From: Mucilaginibacter rivuli
GTDB lineage: Bacteria; Bacteroidota; Bacteroidia; Sphingobacteriales; Sphingobacteriaceae
NCBI RefSeq assembly: GCF_019391655.1
Contig: NZ_JAHXPQ010000006.1
Span: 1 to 64,000, forward strand
Direction of reading: 5' to 3'
DNA length: 64,000 nucleotides
Made by a program: the position numbers and the translations under genes
Shown: in pieces, positions 7,639-17,987 of the stretch
How positions within the stretch are numbered: position 1 is the stretch's first letter
Layout: each line of letters begins with the position of its first letter
The notes under the pieces: model-generated
The model's input: only the letters and a program-made list of their open reading frames with translations
Told to the model about the DNA's origin: nothing
Databases searched by the model: none

Positions 7639-9189
7639 TTAGTATTCTCCAAAAACGTTCCGCATCACGTCGGCAATCTCGCCAAGTGTGGCATAGTTTT
7701 CCACAGCTTTCAGTATAAAAGGCATCAAATTGGGGCCGCCTTTTGCCGCGGCTTCAAGCTCAACAAGGGCTTGCGAAACGGCTTCATTATCGCGGGTAGC
7801 TTTTAACTTGTTTAGCTTTTCAGTTTGGTGTATACGGATAGAATCATCCACTCTGAAAACTTCCATGCCTATGCCCGCATCTTCGGTAAACTGGTTAACG
7901 CCTACCAATATCCGCTCGCCATTTTCTATCTGGGTTTGGTATTCGTATGCCGATTTTGCTATTTCCTGCTGAATATAGTCTTGCTCAATGGCTTTTACCG
8001 AGCCGCCCATGGCATCTATCTTATCTATATACAATTGGGCCGCGGCTTCTATCTCAGTGGTGAGCGTTTCAACAAAATAAGAACCTGCCAGGGGGTCAAC
8101 AGTATCGGTAGCGCCACTTTCATACGCGATGATCTGTTGGGTACGCAACGCAATTTTAGCAGCAGCTTCTGTAGGTAAAGACAGCGCCTCATCATACCCG
8201 TTTGTATGTAATGATTGCGTACCGCCTAATACCGCGGCCATTGCCTGGGTAGTAACCCTCACAATGTTATTCATGGGCTGCTGTGCCGTTAAAGTAGAAC
8301 CGCCGGTTTGTGTATGGAAGCGTAATTTTTGAGCCCCGGCGTCTGTAGCGCCAAGCTCCTTTGTAATGTTTGCCCACATACGCCTTGCAGCCCTAAACTT
8401 ACATACTTCTTCAAAAAAGTTGTTATGGCAGTTAAAGAAAAACGATAGCCTTTTGGCGAAAATATTGATATCTAAGCCGGCGTCTAAAGCGGCCTTCAGG
8501 TAAGCTTTGCCATTAGCCAAAGTAAAGGCCAGTTCCTGCACGGCGGTAGATCCCGCTTCGCGGATATGATAACCCGATATAGATATGGTATTCCATTTGG
8601 GCAGCTCTTTACTGCAATATTCAAACACATCGGTAATAATACGCATGGATTGCTGCGGCGGATATATATAGGTACCCCGCGCGGCATACTCTTTTAATAT
8701 ATCGTTCTGGATAGTGCCTGATATTTGACTAAGATCAGCACCTTGTTTTTTTGCTAAAGCGATGTACATTGCCAACAGGGTTGATGCTGTGGCATTGATA
8801 GTCATTGAAGTGGTGATCTTTTGAAGCTCGATCCCGTTAAACAGGGCCTCCATATCCTGCAGCGAATCAATAGCTACGCCTACTTTACCTACTTCGCCTT
8901 CCGCTAAAGCGTGATCAGAGTCATAGCCTATCTGTGTAGGCAGATCAAAAGCCACAGAAAGACCCATAGTACCCTGGCTTAATAAGTAGTGATACCTTTT
9001 ATTGGATTCTTCAGCGGTGGAGAAGCCTGCGTATTGGCGCATTGTCCACGGCCGGCCACGGTACATGTCTTTTTGAATACCACGGGTAAAGGGGAACTCG
9101 CCCGGCCGCTCATCCATCGGTTTGGGCAGGCAGGTATAAACTTCCTTTATCTCGATACCTGAACTTGTGGTGATCTTCTTTTCGGCCAT
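7639..9189 (-). CDS. Methylmalonyl-CoA mutase-type large subunit, no B12 domain
   Basis: The 516-residue protein is the acyl-CoA-binding TIM-barrel of B12-dependent mutases. It includes [13 protein letters not shown] (about 51-63), [18 protein letters not shown] (about 76-93) and SMRIITD. The Tyr in RQYAGF and the Arg in SMRII are the residues usual in methylmalonyl-CoA mutase. The approximately 130-residue cobalamin-binding domain of full-length mutases (DxHxxG motif) is absent, so it should need a separate B12 subunit; none is in the window. It could instead act on another acyl-CoA. A small membrane-anchored protein gene lies 9 bases upstream, implying co-transcription. Confidence 0.88.
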   Translation of the reverse strand: MAEKKITTSSGIEIKEVYTCLPKPMDERPGEFPFTRGIQKDMYRGRPWTMRQYAGFSTAEESNKRYHYLLSQGTMGLSVAFDLPTQIGYDSDHALAEGEVGKVGVAIDSLQDMEALFNGIELQKITTSMTINATASTLLAMYIALAKKQGADLSQISGTIQNDILKEYAARGTYIYPPQQSMRIITDVFEYCSKELPKWNTISISGYHIREAGSTAVQELAFTLANGKAYLKAALDAGLDINIFAKRLSFFFNCHNNFFEEVCKFRAARRMWANITKELGATDAGAQKLRFHTQTGGSTLTAQQPMNNIVRVTTQAMAAVLGGTQSLHTNGYDEALSLPTEAAAKIALRTQQIIAYESGATDTVDPLAGSYFVETLTTEIEAAAQLYIDKIDAMGGSVKAIEQDYIQQEIAKSAYEYQTQIENGERILVGVNQFTEDAGIGMEVFRVDDSIRIHQTEKLNKLKATRDNEAVSQALVELEAAAKGGPNLMPFILKAVENYATLGEIADVMRNVFGEY

Positions 9190-9198
9190 ATCCGCAAT

Positions 9199-9729
9199 TT
9201 ATAAAATATTGTCCAGATCCTGGCGAATCAATATAGTAGCAATATCATACGGGTTTTCTTCAAGCGTACTTAAGTGGGTTAACACGGTACGGCTCAGGTC
9301 CAAACCCGAAGCATCCTCGGGCAAGCCTTTTACAGCATTGGTAATAATACCCATGGTATCATCTTTAACACGGCGTACTACGCTCCATGCCTTTGTGCTA
9401 ACATAAATTTGCTGGCTGATGTTGTGCTGGTATTCGTTCCTGATCTCGGCTACTACCAAACTATGCAATTCGGCTGCCGAATATGAATTGGCGTTCAAAC
9501 GGATTAACAGACTTGCGGGGTTTATACGCTCTACAAATAGCACCACACGCTCATACGCTTGCAAGCGCAGTGGCAGGGTTTGGTTTGACGCCGCCCTTTT
9601 CAACTCAAGCAATTGTATTCGCTCATTTCTGTCGATATAAGGTTTTATTAAAGCGAAAGTAGCCCCTACTATAGCCATACCGGCTACAAAGAACTTAATG
9701 ATATCCATTATATAAGGATAGATCTCCAT
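9199..9729 (-). CDS. Conserved membrane-anchored protein of unknown function
   Basis: I do not recognise the function of this 176-residue protein. One hydrophobic helix (about 9-27, IIKFFVAGMAIVGATFALI) sits near the N-terminus. The rest is soluble and helix-rich, with many Arg and Leu residues and a conserved-looking segment near residue 115-135 (STKAWSVVRRVKDDTMGII). It has no signal cleavage site, so the soluble part probably faces the cytoplasm. Only 9 bases separate it from the mutase gene, so the two are probably translated from one message. An alternative start exists at residue 8. Confidence 0.7.
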   Translation of the reverse strand: MEIYPYIMDIIKFFVAGMAIVGATFALIKPYIDRNERIQLLELKRAASNQTLPLRLQAYERVVLFVERINPASLLIRLNANSYSAAELHSLVVAEIRNEYQHNISQQIYVSTKAWSVVRRVKDDTMGIITNAVKGLPEDASGLDLSRTVLTHLSTLEENPYDIATILIRQDLDNIL

Positions 9730-9821
9730 TTTTTATAAGTGTTAGTACGATGTCATAAACGATCACCGGGGGACAAAAATCCACAATTTGCTGTATATTT
9801 GTATATCAAAATAAAAATAAG

Positions 9822-10175
9822 ATGAATACTGCTGTTGAAACCCTTGCTGCCCCTGTTTCTTTTACTGCCGGAGCAGTTAAAGAACTGTTTAAATTGAAAG
9901 ATCAGCAAGAGCTGAACGACGATTTTGGCTTACGTGTTGGCGTTGAAGGTGGTGGATGCTCAGGCATGAACTATGTATTGGGTTTTGACCAGAAAAAAGA
10001 TGGCGATCAGGAATTTTTGATCGATGGCATCAGGGTATTCATGCACAAAGCGCACGGTTTATATCTTGCCGGCATGCAGATCGATTTTCAGGATGGATTG
10101 AATGCACGTGGCTTTACCTTTAATAACCCTAACGCGGCAAGTACCTGCGGTTGTGGCACTTCGTTTTCGGTATAA
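9822..10175 (+). CDS. A-type iron-sulfur carrier protein (IscA/ErpA/HesB)
   Basis: The 117-residue protein has the three Fe-S ligands of A-type carriers: Cys46 in GGGCSGM and Cys109 and Cys111 in TCGCGTSF at the C-terminus. A-type carriers hold and pass on iron-sulfur clusters to target enzymes. The gene stands alone with its own terminator 23 bases after the stop codon. Clients in this window could include the Fe-S dehydratase IlvD and the isomerase LeuCD, though that is only an inference. A TATATTTG at 9794-9801 may be its -7 element. Confidence 0.93.
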   Translation: MNTAVETLAAPVSFTAGAVKELFKLKDQQELNDDFGLRVGVEGGGCSGMNYVLGFDQKKDGDQEFLIDGIRVFMHKAHGLYLAGMQIDFQDGLNARGFTFNNPNAASTCGCGTSFSV

Positions 10176-10198
10176 GTAATCCAATCATCACAATATAT

Positions 10199-10228
10199 AA
10201 AAGCACCTGTAACTACGGGTGCTTTTTT
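10199..10228 (+). terminator. Terminator after the A-type carrier gene
   Basis: AAAGCACCTGTAACTACGGGTGCTTTTTT forms a stem of AAAGCACC with GGTGCTTT, followed by a T-run. It is placed 23 bases after the stop codon. Confidence 0.9.
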
Positions 10229-10298
10229 GTTTGTATTGAAGTGTAACAATTGCCTTCGCCTTACCGTCTAAACAATTTAAAAAAGCTATTTTTATAGA

Positions 10299-11537
10299 AT
10301 GTCGGTACAAATGAATTTCAGGGAGAACGTTGCGGTTGCGCTGCAATCTATTGGCGGCAACAGGTTACGTACTTCGCTAACGGCATTGATAATCGCTATT
10401 GGTATTATGGCCCTGGTGGGGATATTAACCGCTATTGAGGGTATCAAACAATTTACCACTGATGCTTTTTCGAGCATGGGAGCCAATTCATTCACCATTC
10501 GTAACCGGGGTACAGGCATTAAATTTGGTGGAGGGCGCCGCAAAACCTACCAAAGCATCCGTTATGATGAAGCCATGCGATTTAAAAACGGCTTTAAAAT
10601 ACCTGCGCTCATATCTGTAAATACCAACGTATCCGGTGGCGCTACTGCTAAATTTAATGATATTAAAACTAACCCGAACATATCTGTTATAGGTGCTGAT
10701 GAAAATTACCTGGTAACAGGCGGATACAAACTTGCACAAGGGCGCAGCTTTTCATCATCAGAGTTGGAGTATGGTGCAAACGTGGTTATTATTGGCGAAG
10801 AGATAAAAAATAAGCTTTTCAAAAAGCAAAATCCTATCGATCAGACCATCAGTATCGGGGCAAATAAATTCAGGGTTATCGGGATAACCGCGCCAAAAGG
10901 TTCAAGCGCGGGCGGAAGTGGTGATAAAATATGCATCATCCCGGTATTTAAAGCAAAGCAGATCACCACCAGTAAAAATCCATCGTTCACTATTGGGGTT
11001 ACGGTACCACAAGCAACAGCGTTGGACGCTACTACGGGCGAGGCTACTTCGCTGTTCCGTAACATACGCAGGCTGCCCATTGGCCGCGATGATAATTTTG
11101 AGATTACACGTAGCGATTCTGTACAACAGCAATTGGGCGATCAAATGACAAATATGACCATTGCCGGCATGGCAATTGGTTTAATAACCCTGATTGGCGC
11201 ATCTATTGGCCTGATGAATATTATGCTCGTATCAGTTACCGAACGTACACGCGAAATAGGTATCCGTAAAGCTATAGGCGCAACCCCGGCGGTGATACGC
11301 AAGCAATTCCTTATCGAATCCATAGTAATATGCCTGATGGGTGGTGCGGGCGGCATTATCTTAGGTATGGCCGTTGGTAACTGGATAGCAGTAGCTATAA
11401 GCGGATCATTTGTTATACCATGGGCATGGATAACACTCGCTATTGTACTATGTACCGGAATTGGTTTATTATCGGGATTTTACCCGGCTAATAAAGCATC
11501 TAAGCTTGACCCGGTAGAGGCATTAAGATACGAGTAA
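10299..11537 (+). CDS. MacB/FtsX-type ABC transporter permease
   Basis: The 412-residue membrane protein has the MacB-like layout: an N-terminal helix (about 22-46, RTSLTALIIAIGIMALVGI), a periplasmic domain to about residue 285 and three C-terminal helices forming the FtsX domain. The conserved EIGIRKAIGA segment, which couples to an ATPase, is present. These permeases work with a separate ATPase in export of lipoproteins, peptides or drugs. No ATP-binding partner gene is adjacent, which is odd. Its stop codon directly abuts that of the convergent phosphatase gene at 11538. Confidence 0.9.
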   Translation: MSVQMNFRENVAVALQSIGGNRLRTSLTALIIAIGIMALVGILTAIEGIKQFTTDAFSSMGANSFTIRNRGTGIKFGGGRRKTYQSIRYDEAMRFKNGFKIPALISVNTNVSGGATAKFNDIKTNPNISVIGADENYLVTGGYKLAQGRSFSSSELEYGANVVIIGEEIKNKLFKKQNPIDQTISIGANKFRVIGITAPKGSSAGGSGDKICIIPVFKAKQITTSKNPSFTIGVTVPQATALDATTGEATSLFRNIRRLPIGRDDNFEITRSDSVQQQLGDQMTNMTIAGMAIGLITLIGASIGLMNIMLVSVTERTREIGIRKAIGATPAVIRKQFLIESIVICLMGGAGGIILGMAVGNWIAVAISGSFVIPWAWITLAIVLCTGIGLLSGFYPANKASKLDPVEALRYE

Positions 11538-12281
11538 TTACAGTAAGCCTTTATTTTGAAGTAAGGGATACTCCGAAAGTAAACGCTGAACATAAGGCAG
11601 CTTTAAAGATTCCCTTAACGATTCGGCATGCTTGAGGTGGTGCATATCACTTGATATAAAATCGACCAGTAATTCATCAACCAACTGCTCGGCAAACTTC
11701 TTCACCTCTTTACCGTGATACCCGGTTAATGATGTGGTGTTTACCTGCATCAGGCAGCCCCAATCTTTTAATTCAGTACATTTTTCTACCGTAAAATAAC
11801 CGTACCGCTCAGGGTGAGCTAAAATGGGTTGGTAACCGGCTCTACGCATTTTATGTAAGGTCTCCATAAAATCCGGGGGCATTGACATAAAGGAGAACTC
11901 AAACAGCAGGTATTTTTCTTCGCCAAAAGTAAGGAGTTTTTCGTTTTCCAGTTTAGTAACAAAGGCTTCATCGCAATAATACTCTGCAGCGGCGTCAACC
12001 TTGATATCGATATTTTCCTTCACCAACTCAGCCCTTAAAATCTCAAGCGCCGCGCCTATTGTTTCGGGGGTATTACGATAATAATCGGCCATGATGTGTG
12101 GCGTAGCAAAAATGCGCTTAATGCCCAGGTCCATCATAGCCCTGATCAATTGGATAGATTGGCCAACATCCTGCGCGCCATCATCAATACCGGGCAAAAC
12201 ATGCGAGTGCATATCAACCCCGATCACATCGAAGTTAAAATTAGTACTTGCCTTTTCCTTTTTTTTGAAGATGCCGAACAT
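11538..12281 (-). CDS. CpsB/CapC-type PHP tyrosine-protein phosphatase
   Basis: The 247-residue protein is a PHP-fold phosphatase. Metal ligands are visible in DMHSHVLPGIDDGA (His25, His27), FATPHIM (about 59-65), the AHPER motif near 157 and SSDMHH near 213. The family (CpsB, Wzb-like role, YwqE) dephosphorylates BY-kinases that regulate capsule length. It is the last gene of the nucleotide-sugar operon and starts 2 bases after rfbB. The BY-kinase-like protein in the main polysaccharide locus lacks an evident Tyr cluster, so its partner may lie elsewhere. Confidence 0.9.
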   Translation of the reverse strand: MFGIFKKKEKASTNFNFDVIGVDMHSHVLPGIDDGAQDVGQSIQLIRAMMDLGIKRIFATPHIMADYYRNTPETIGAALEILRAELVKENIDIKVDAAAEYYCDEAFVTKLENEKLLTFGEEKYLLFEFSFMSMPPDFMETLHKMRRAGYQPILAHPERYGYFTVEKCTELKDWGCLMQVNTTSLTGYHGKEVKKFAEQLVDELLVDFISSDMHHLKHAESLRESLKLPYVQRLLSEYPLLQNKGLL

Positions 12282-12283
12282 TT

Positions 12284-13336
12284 CTATCTGTTAGCGTATT
12301 GTTCGTTATAATAATCTTTATAATGGCCTGATGTAATGTTATGCAACCACTCTTCATTTGCCAGGTACCAATCTACCGTTTTCTCTAAACCCTGCTCAAA
12401 AGTGATGCTGGGTGTCCAGCCCAATTCATCTTTTAGCTTTGTGGCATCAATAGCATAGCGCAGATCGTGGCCTGCCCTATCGGTAACAAAGGTGATCAGT
12501 TTTTCAGATTCACCTTCGGCACGGCCCAATTTCTTATCCAATATCTGGCAAAGTAAACGGATCAGGTCGATATTTTTCCATTCGTTATGGCCACCTATGT
12601 TGTACGTTTTACCCGACTCTGCTTTGTGAAATATCACATCAATAGCACGGGCATGATCTTCAACCCAAAGCCAATCGCGAATATTTTCGCCTTTACCATA
12701 AACCGGGATAGATTTTGATTGCTGGATATTATGAATAGCCAAAGGGATCAACTTTTCCGGGAAATGGAAAGAACCATAATTGTTAGAACAGTTTGATATT
12801 ACGGCGTTCATACCATAAGTATCCTGGTAAGCACGTACAAAATGATCTGAACTTGCTTTTGATGCAGAGTATGGTGAATGCGGATCATAAGCGGTAATTT
12901 CGGTAAACATTCCCTCATCGCCTAAAGTACCATAAACCTCATCAGTTGATACATGATAAAAACGGGTTTCATCGTATTTGCCTTTCCACAATTCGCGGGC
13001 GGCGTTGAGCAGGTTAACAGTACCTATCACATTGGTCATCACAAACTCTAAAGGGTTAGTGATAGAACGATCAACATGCGATTCGGCAGCTAAATGTATA
13101 ACTGCGTCAGGGTTTTCGGCTTTAAAAAGCTCATCTATAAATTTGGCGTCAACAATATCGCCTTTTACAAATTTGTAGTTTGGCAGGTGTTCAACATCCG
13201 TTAAGTTAGCCAGGTTACCCGCATAAGTTAACTTATCGAGATTGATGATCTGATATTGAGGATAGGTAGTTACAAAACGACGCACCACGTGTGAGCCTAT
13301 AAAACCTGCACCGCCTGTAATGATGATCTTTTTCAT
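12284..13336 (-). CDS. rfbB: dTDP-glucose 4,6-dehydratase
   Basis: The 350-residue short-chain dehydrogenase/reductase converts dTDP-glucose to dTDP-4-keto-6-deoxyglucose, the entry point to rhamnose and other deoxysugars. Visible are the NAD-binding TGGAGFIGSH (about 7-16), STDEVYG and the catalytic YSASKAS (YxxxK), plus the RfbB-typical NNYGSFHFPEKLIPL and DWLWVEDH. The usual partners rfbA, rfbC and rfbD are not next to it in the window. It lies 39 bases downstream of galE and 2 bases before the phosphatase gene, in one operon. Confidence 0.93.
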   Translation of the reverse strand: MKKIIITGGAGFIGSHVVRRFVTTYPQYQIINLDKLTYAGNLANLTDVEHLPNYKFVKGDIVDAKFIDELFKAENPDAVIHLAAESHVDRSITNPLEFVMTNVIGTVNLLNAARELWKGKYDETRFYHVSTDEVYGTLGDEGMFTEITAYDPHSPYSASKASSDHFVRAYQDTYGMNAVISNCSNNYGSFHFPEKLIPLAIHNIQQSKSIPVYGKGENIRDWLWVEDHARAIDVIFHKAESGKTYNIGGHNEWKNIDLIRLLCQILDKKLGRAEGESEKLITFVTDRAGHDLRYAIDATKLKDELGWTPSITFEQGLEKTVDWYLANEEWLHNITSGHYKDYYNEQYANR

Positions 13337-13375
13337 GAGTAATAAAATCTGTGCAGCCCTGAAGGCATGCCTATA

Positions 13376-14401
13376 TTAAAACGGGTTTTGCGACAAATAC
13401 TTTTCCCAATTCCAGGCCGACGACATCATATCTGCAATGCCAAGCTCGGCTGTCCATTTAAGAACGTTGGTTGATTTGGTTACATCGCCCCAAACTTTTT
13501 CCACATCGCCGGGGCGACGTGGACCAATTTGATAGTTTAGTTTTTCGCCGGTGCTTTCTTCAAAAGCTTTAATTACTTCTAATACGGTATTGCCATTGCC
13601 TGTACCCAGGTTAAATACATCGTAAATATTTGAGTAACCTTCGGTTTCCATCAACTTAAGTGCAGCAACGTGAGCTTTACCTAAGTCTACCACGTGGATA
13701 TAATCGCGAACGCAGCTTCCATCAGGTGTATTATAATCATCACCAAAAACGGTTAGTTTTTCGCGTTTGCCGATAGCTGTTTGCGTAATGAAAGGTACCA
13801 GGTTTTGAGGTACACCAATTGGTAACTCGCCAATTAAAGCACTATCATGTGCGCCAACCGGGTTAAAATAACGTAATGATATTACTTTACAGGCACTGCC
13901 CGATGCTGTCATTTCGCGCAATATCTCTTCGGCTACCTGTTTGGTGTTTCCGTATGGAGATTCAGCGGGTTTTATAGGCGCATTCTCTGTTACAGGCAAT
14001 ACATCCGGCTGACCGTACACGGTACAACTTGATGAAAACACAAAATTAATTTTGCGGCCATAATAGGTTTCCAGCAGGTTAATAAGTGAGTAAAAATTGT
14101 TTTGATAATATTTTAAAGGTTTAGCTACCGATTCGCCAACGGCTTTAAAAGCGGCGAAATGGATGATGCCTGTAATATCAGGTTCGGCCGCGGCCAAACT
14201 GATTACAGACTGTACATCGCACAGATCAAGTTGATGGAACACAGGTTTAAAACCGATGATCTTAGTTAGCTGATCTAAAATTTTGATGTTGGAGTTTGAA
14301 AGGTTATCAACTATAACCGGCTCATATCCTGCTTTTACCAGCTCAACAACGGTATGCGAACCTATATAACCTAAACCACCCGTAACTAATATTTTAGACA
14401 T
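13376..14401 (-). CDS. galE: UDP-glucose 4-epimerase
   Basis: The 341-residue SDR enzyme interconverts UDP-glucose and UDP-galactose. NAD is bound by TGGLGYIGSH (about 7-16). The catalytic pair is in YGNTK, with Ser in SSSCTVYG. LRYFNPVGAH and RRPGDVEKVW are family-specific. The start follows the upstream epimerase gene by 2 bases, so translation is probably coupled. Length is normal for GalE. It may also use the N-acetyl sugars, which sequence alone does not decide. Confidence 0.93.
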   Translation of the reverse strand: MSKILVTGGLGYIGSHTVVELVKAGYEPVIVDNLSNSNIKILDQLTKIIGFKPVFHQLDLCDVQSVISLAAAEPDITGIIHFAAFKAVGESVAKPLKYYQNNFYSLINLLETYYGRKINFVFSSSCTVYGQPDVLPVTENAPIKPAESPYGNTKQVAEEILREMTASGSACKVISLRYFNPVGAHDSALIGELPIGVPQNLVPFITQTAIGKREKLTVFGDDYNTPDGSCVRDYIHVVDLGKAHVAALKLMETEGYSNIYDVFNLGTGNGNTVLEVIKAFEESTGEKLNYQIGPRRPGDVEKVWGDVTKSTNVLKWTAELGIADMMSSAWNWEKYLSQNPF

Positions 14402-14403
14402 GT

Positions 14404-15387
14404 TTATTTATTGTAGTAAGAAAAATCTTTGTGGTGAATTTCTTTATCAGGCAAGGATTTGAAATAATCGTAAGTAATTTTCAAACCTTCGGCACGTGCT
14501 ACCTTTGGTTCCCAACCTAAAATAGCTTTAGCCTTAGTAATATCCGGGCGGCGCTGTTTAGGATCATCAACCGGCAAGTCTTTACAAACTAATTCCTGGT
14601 CGGTACCGGTTAGCTTAATGATCTCTTCGCCAAACTCGCGGATGGTGATCTCATCAGGGTTACCAATGTTCATCGGCTGAACATAATCACTGAAAAGTAA
14701 ACGGTAAATACCTTCAATCAAATCATCAACGTAGCAAAATGCACGTGTTTGCGATCCGTCGCCAAAAACGGTAAGCGGCTCACCACGTAAAGCCTGGCCT
14801 ATAAAAGCAGGCAGCACACGACCATCATTCAAGCGCATGCGCGGACCGTAGGTATTGAAAATACGCACGATACGGGTTTCAACACCATGGAAAGTATGAT
14901 AAGCCATCGTAATAGCTTCCTGGAAACGTTTAGCCTCATCATAAACACCACGTGGGCCTACAGGGTTTACATTACCCCAGTACTCTTCGGGCTGCGGGTT
15001 AACCGCAGGATCGCCATAAACTTCGGATGTTGACGCGATAAGCATCCTTGCTCCTTTTGCACGGGCCAAACCTAACAGGTTATGTGTACCTAACGAACCT
15101 ACTTTTAAGGTTTGGATAGGTATTTTCAAATAATCGATAGGACTTGCCGGTGATGCAAAGTGCAGGATGTAATGCAGATCGCCGGCTACGTGTACAAACT
15201 TGGAAACATCGTGGTTATAAAACTCGAAGTTTTCCAGTTTAAATAAGTGTTCAATGTTACGCAGATCGCCGGTTATCAGGTTATCCATTCCAATTACATG
15301 GAAATCTTCTTTTATAAACCTGTCGCATAAATGCGATCCCAGGAAACCTGCGGCGCCTGTAATAAGTATTCGTTTTCTATCAGCCAT
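14404..15387 (-). CDS. UDP-glucuronate decarboxylase-like SDR epimerase
   Basis: This 327-residue SDR has the nucleotide motif [10 protein letters not shown] (about 11-20) and the catalytic YDEAK. The segment [10 protein letters not shown] and the surrounding layout match UDP-xylose synthase, which turns UDP-glucuronic acid into UDP-xylose. It sits directly downstream (1 base) of ugd, which makes UDP-glucuronic acid, and this strongly supports the assignment. A related UDP-glucuronate epimerase is possible but less likely by length and motifs. Confidence 0.87.
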   Translation of the reverse strand: MADRKRILITGAAGFLGSHLCDRFIKEDFHVIGMDNLITGDLRNIEHLFKLENFEFYNHDVSKFVHVAGDLHYILHFASPASPIDYLKIPIQTLKVGSLGTHNLLGLARAKGARMLIASTSEVYGDPAVNPQPEEYWGNVNPVGPRGVYDEAKRFQEAITMAYHTFHGVETRIVRIFNTYGPRMRLNDGRVLPAFIGQALRGEPLTVFGDGSQTRAFCYVDDLIEGIYRLLFSDYVQPMNIGNPDEITIREFGEEIIKLTGTDQELVCKDLPVDDPKQRRPDITKAKAILGWEPKVARAEGLKITYDYFKSLPDKEIHHKDFSYYNK

Positions 15388-15388
15388 A

Positions 15389-16702
15389 TTAATTTTTTAC
15401 TACTTTACGCCCTATACTGTTGTAATAAAATCCGCACTCTTCCATTTTGCTCAGGTCGTAAAGGTTACGTCCGTCAAAAATAGTTTTTGTTTTTAATAAA
15501 CTACCAACCTGATCAAAATCCGGTGTGCGGAATAACGACCATTCGGTAACAATAAGTAACGCATCCGCTCCGTGCAACGCGCTGTAATGATCGGCCGCGT
15601 AGCTAATGCTGTTGCCAATTACATTGCGCACGTTAGCCATTGCTTCAGGGTCAAATGCCACAACTGTAGCACCGGCCTTAGTTAACTCATCAATAATATA
15701 CAAAGCCGGGGCTTCGCGGATATCATCAGTTTCGGGCTTAAAGGCCAATCCCCATAGCGCGAATTTTTTACCTTTAAGGTCGTCTTTATAAAATTTCTTT
15801 ACCTTTTCAAACAGCACCTTTTTCTGGGTTTCATTTACTTCGATAACAGAGTTTAGTATTTTGAAATCGTATTTATGCTCATCGGCCGATTTTACCAGCG
15901 CCTGTACATCCTTAGGGAAACAGCTACCGCCGTAACCAACGCCCGGGAACAGGAAACGGCGACCGATACGCTCATCAGAACCAATACCACGGCGTACCAT
16001 ATCAACATCGGCACCAACAAGCTCGCACATGTTAGCTACCTCGTTCATAAAAGTAATTTTAGTTGCCAAAAATGAGTTTGCAGCATATTTTGTAAGCTCA
16101 GAAGAGCGTTCATCCATATAAATGATAGGGTTACCCTGGCGTACGTATGGCGCGTAAAGCTCGCCCATTAATTTACGTGCACGCTCGCTCATAGTGCCAA
16201 TAACCACACGATCGGGTTTCATAAAATCTTCAACGGCTACACCTTCGCGTAAAAACTCAGGGTTTGATACTACATCAAACTCAACAGAAGTTTCGGCACC
16301 TAAAGCTGTTCTTACCTTATCTGCAGTACCAACCGGTACGGTAGATTTAGTTACGATAACCTTATATTCTTTTATGAGTTTACCTATATCCTTAGCTGCA
16401 CCAAGTACATAGCTTAAATCGGCAGAGCCATCGCCACCCGGAGGGGTTGGCAGGGCTAAAAAGATAATTTTTGCCTCTTCAATAGCTTCGGCAAGATTGG
16501 TGGTAAATTGTAACCTATTCTGGTCAATATTGCGGTTAAACAAAAGGTCGAGGCCCGGTTCATAGATCGGCATCTTTCCATTTTGCATCATTTTTACTTT
16601 ATCGGCATTGATATCAACACAGATCACATCGTTACCGGTTTCAGCTAAACATGTTCCTGTAACAAGGCCAACATACCCTGTTCCTACTACAGCTATTTTC
16701 AT
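15389..16702 (-). CDS. ugd: UDP-glucose 6-dehydrogenase
   Basis: The 437-residue enzyme oxidises UDP-glucose to UDP-glucuronic acid with two NAD. It has the N-terminal dinucleotide fold [10 protein letters not shown] (about 7-16), the catalytic Cys in GGSCFPKDV (near 260) and the middle-domain [14 protein letters not shown]. It is the first gene of the leftward sugar-nucleotide operon. A TACCTTCG on the minus strand near 16743-16750 resembles a -7 element with one mismatch. Confidence 0.95.
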   Translation of the reverse strand: MKIAVVGTGYVGLVTGTCLAETGNDVICVDINADKVKMMQNGKMPIYEPGLDLLFNRNIDQNRLQFTTNLAEAIEEAKIIFLALPTPPGGDGSADLSYVLGAAKDIGKLIKEYKVIVTKSTVPVGTADKVRTALGAETSVEFDVVSNPEFLREGVAVEDFMKPDRVVIGTMSERARKLMGELYAPYVRQGNPIIYMDERSSELTKYAANSFLATKITFMNEVANMCELVGADVDMVRRGIGSDERIGRRFLFPGVGYGGSCFPKDVQALVKSADEHKYDFKILNSVIEVNETQKKVLFEKVKKFYKDDLKGKKFALWGLAFKPETDDIREAPALYIIDELTKAGATVVAFDPEAMANVRNVIGNSISYAADHYSALHGADALLIVTEWSLFRTPDFDQVGSLLKTKTIFDGRNLYDLSKMEECGFYYNSIGRKVVKN

Positions 16703-16768
16703 AATTTGATTTTATCCTGCTTTATTTGAATTATCTTCGACGACGAAGGTAGTAATTCAGTTTTTAAA

Positions 16769-17983
16769 ATGTTATTAATTTACAATCTAATAATCCGAAT
16801 TTATTTAAATTTAATATTTATATACTCCTTTTTTAATAAAAAGGCAAAATTATGGATCAACGGGAGAAAAAATGTCAAATTCTTAAACGTAAAAAAAAGC
16901 ATTTGGTTTCATTTTGCTTCCCTCGGCGAGTTTGAGCAAGGACGCCCTGTTTTGGAAGCTTACCGTGCTCAATATCCAAGCAGTGTTATTGTGATCACTT
17001 TTTTCTCACCATCGGGATACGAAATAAGAAAAAACACACCCTTAGCCAACTATGTATATTATTTGCCGATAGATACGAAAAAAAATGCCATGCAGTTTAT
17101 TGAAACTATAAACCCGGGCATTGCCATATTTACAAAGTATGAGTATTGGTACCATTACTTTAACGAGCTACATAGCCGTAGTATACCTGTATATATTATT
17201 TCGGGCATATTCAGGCCTAAACAGGTATTTTTTAAATGGTACGGTAGCCTGCACCGCAAAATATTATCATTTGTTGCTCATTTCTTTGTCCAGGATAACG
17301 AATCGGAGCGATTACTAAAAAACCTGGGTATAAACAATGTTTCGGTAAGCGGCGATACACGTTTCGACAGGGTTTGGCAAAATTCCTCATTCCCTAAACA
17401 ACTCAACCCTGTTGAGCAATTTAAAGCCGGGCAACGGGTTTTTATTGGCGGCAGCACCTGGCCCGAAGACGAAGAATTAATAGCGCAACTGATACCTTTG
17501 TTCCCGGACTGGAAATTCATTTTAGCCCCGCACGAAATTGAGGAAGCTAAAATAGCCCGCCTGTTAAAATTATTACCAGGCGATGCTGTTATCCGTTATT
17601 CAGAAATTGAGCGATCCAAAAAAGAATTATCACAGTTTAATGTTCTGATAATTGATAACATTGGGATGTTATCATCATTATACCAATATGGCGATATCGC
17701 TTTTATAGGAGGTGGCTTTGGCGCGGGCATACATAATACATTAGAGGCCGCAGCTTTTGGCCTGCCTGTAATTTTTGGGCCGGAATACGAACGCTTTAAG
17801 GAGGCCCGCGATTTAGTGGACCTGCAGCTTGGCTTTTGTGTAGAAAATGATATCCAATTAAAAGCCATTGCCGAAAAGCTCATTCATGACAATGATCTGA
17901 GGGCCGAAAAAAGCGCATCAATAAAAGCTTATGTTAAAGAGCATACCGGTGCCACCGCCTCAATAATGCAAGCTATTAGCTAA
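16769..17983 (+). CDS. waaA: 3-deoxy-D-manno-octulosonic acid transferase
   Basis: The 404-residue protein has an N-terminal membrane anchor (about 3-21) followed by the GT-B Kdo transferase fold. Visible family blocks are HFASLGEFEQGRP with the catalytic Glu (near residue 50), TKYEYWYHYF (near 115), GGSTWPEDEE (near 228) and GGGFGAGIHNTLEAA (near 312). It adds Kdo to lipid A precursor at the inner membrane. The gene diverges from ugd and converges on the NRPS-like gene with only 4 bases between stops. Confidence 0.93.
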   Translation: MLLIYNLIIRIYLNLIFIYSFFNKKAKLWINGRKNVKFLNVKKSIWFHFASLGEFEQGRPVLEAYRAQYPSSVIVITFFSPSGYEIRKNTPLANYVYYLPIDTKKNAMQFIETINPGIAIFTKYEYWYHYFNELHSRSIPVYIISGIFRPKQVFFKWYGSLHRKILSFVAHFFVQDNESERLLKNLGINNVSVSGDTRFDRVWQNSSFPKQLNPVEQFKAGQRVFIGGSTWPEDEELIAQLIPLFPDWKFILAPHEIEEAKIARLLKLLPGDAVIRYSEIERSKKELSQFNVLIIDNIGMLSSLYQYGDIAFIGGGFGAGIHNTLEAAAFGLPVIFGPEYERFKEARDLVDLQLGFCVENDIQLKAIAEKLIHDNDLRAEKSASIKAYVKEHTGATASIMQAIS

Positions 17984-17987
17984 CAAA

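Noticed and set aside
7552..7806. Hydrophobic 84-codon plus-strand frame
   Set aside because: Most of it is antisense to the end of the mutase gene.
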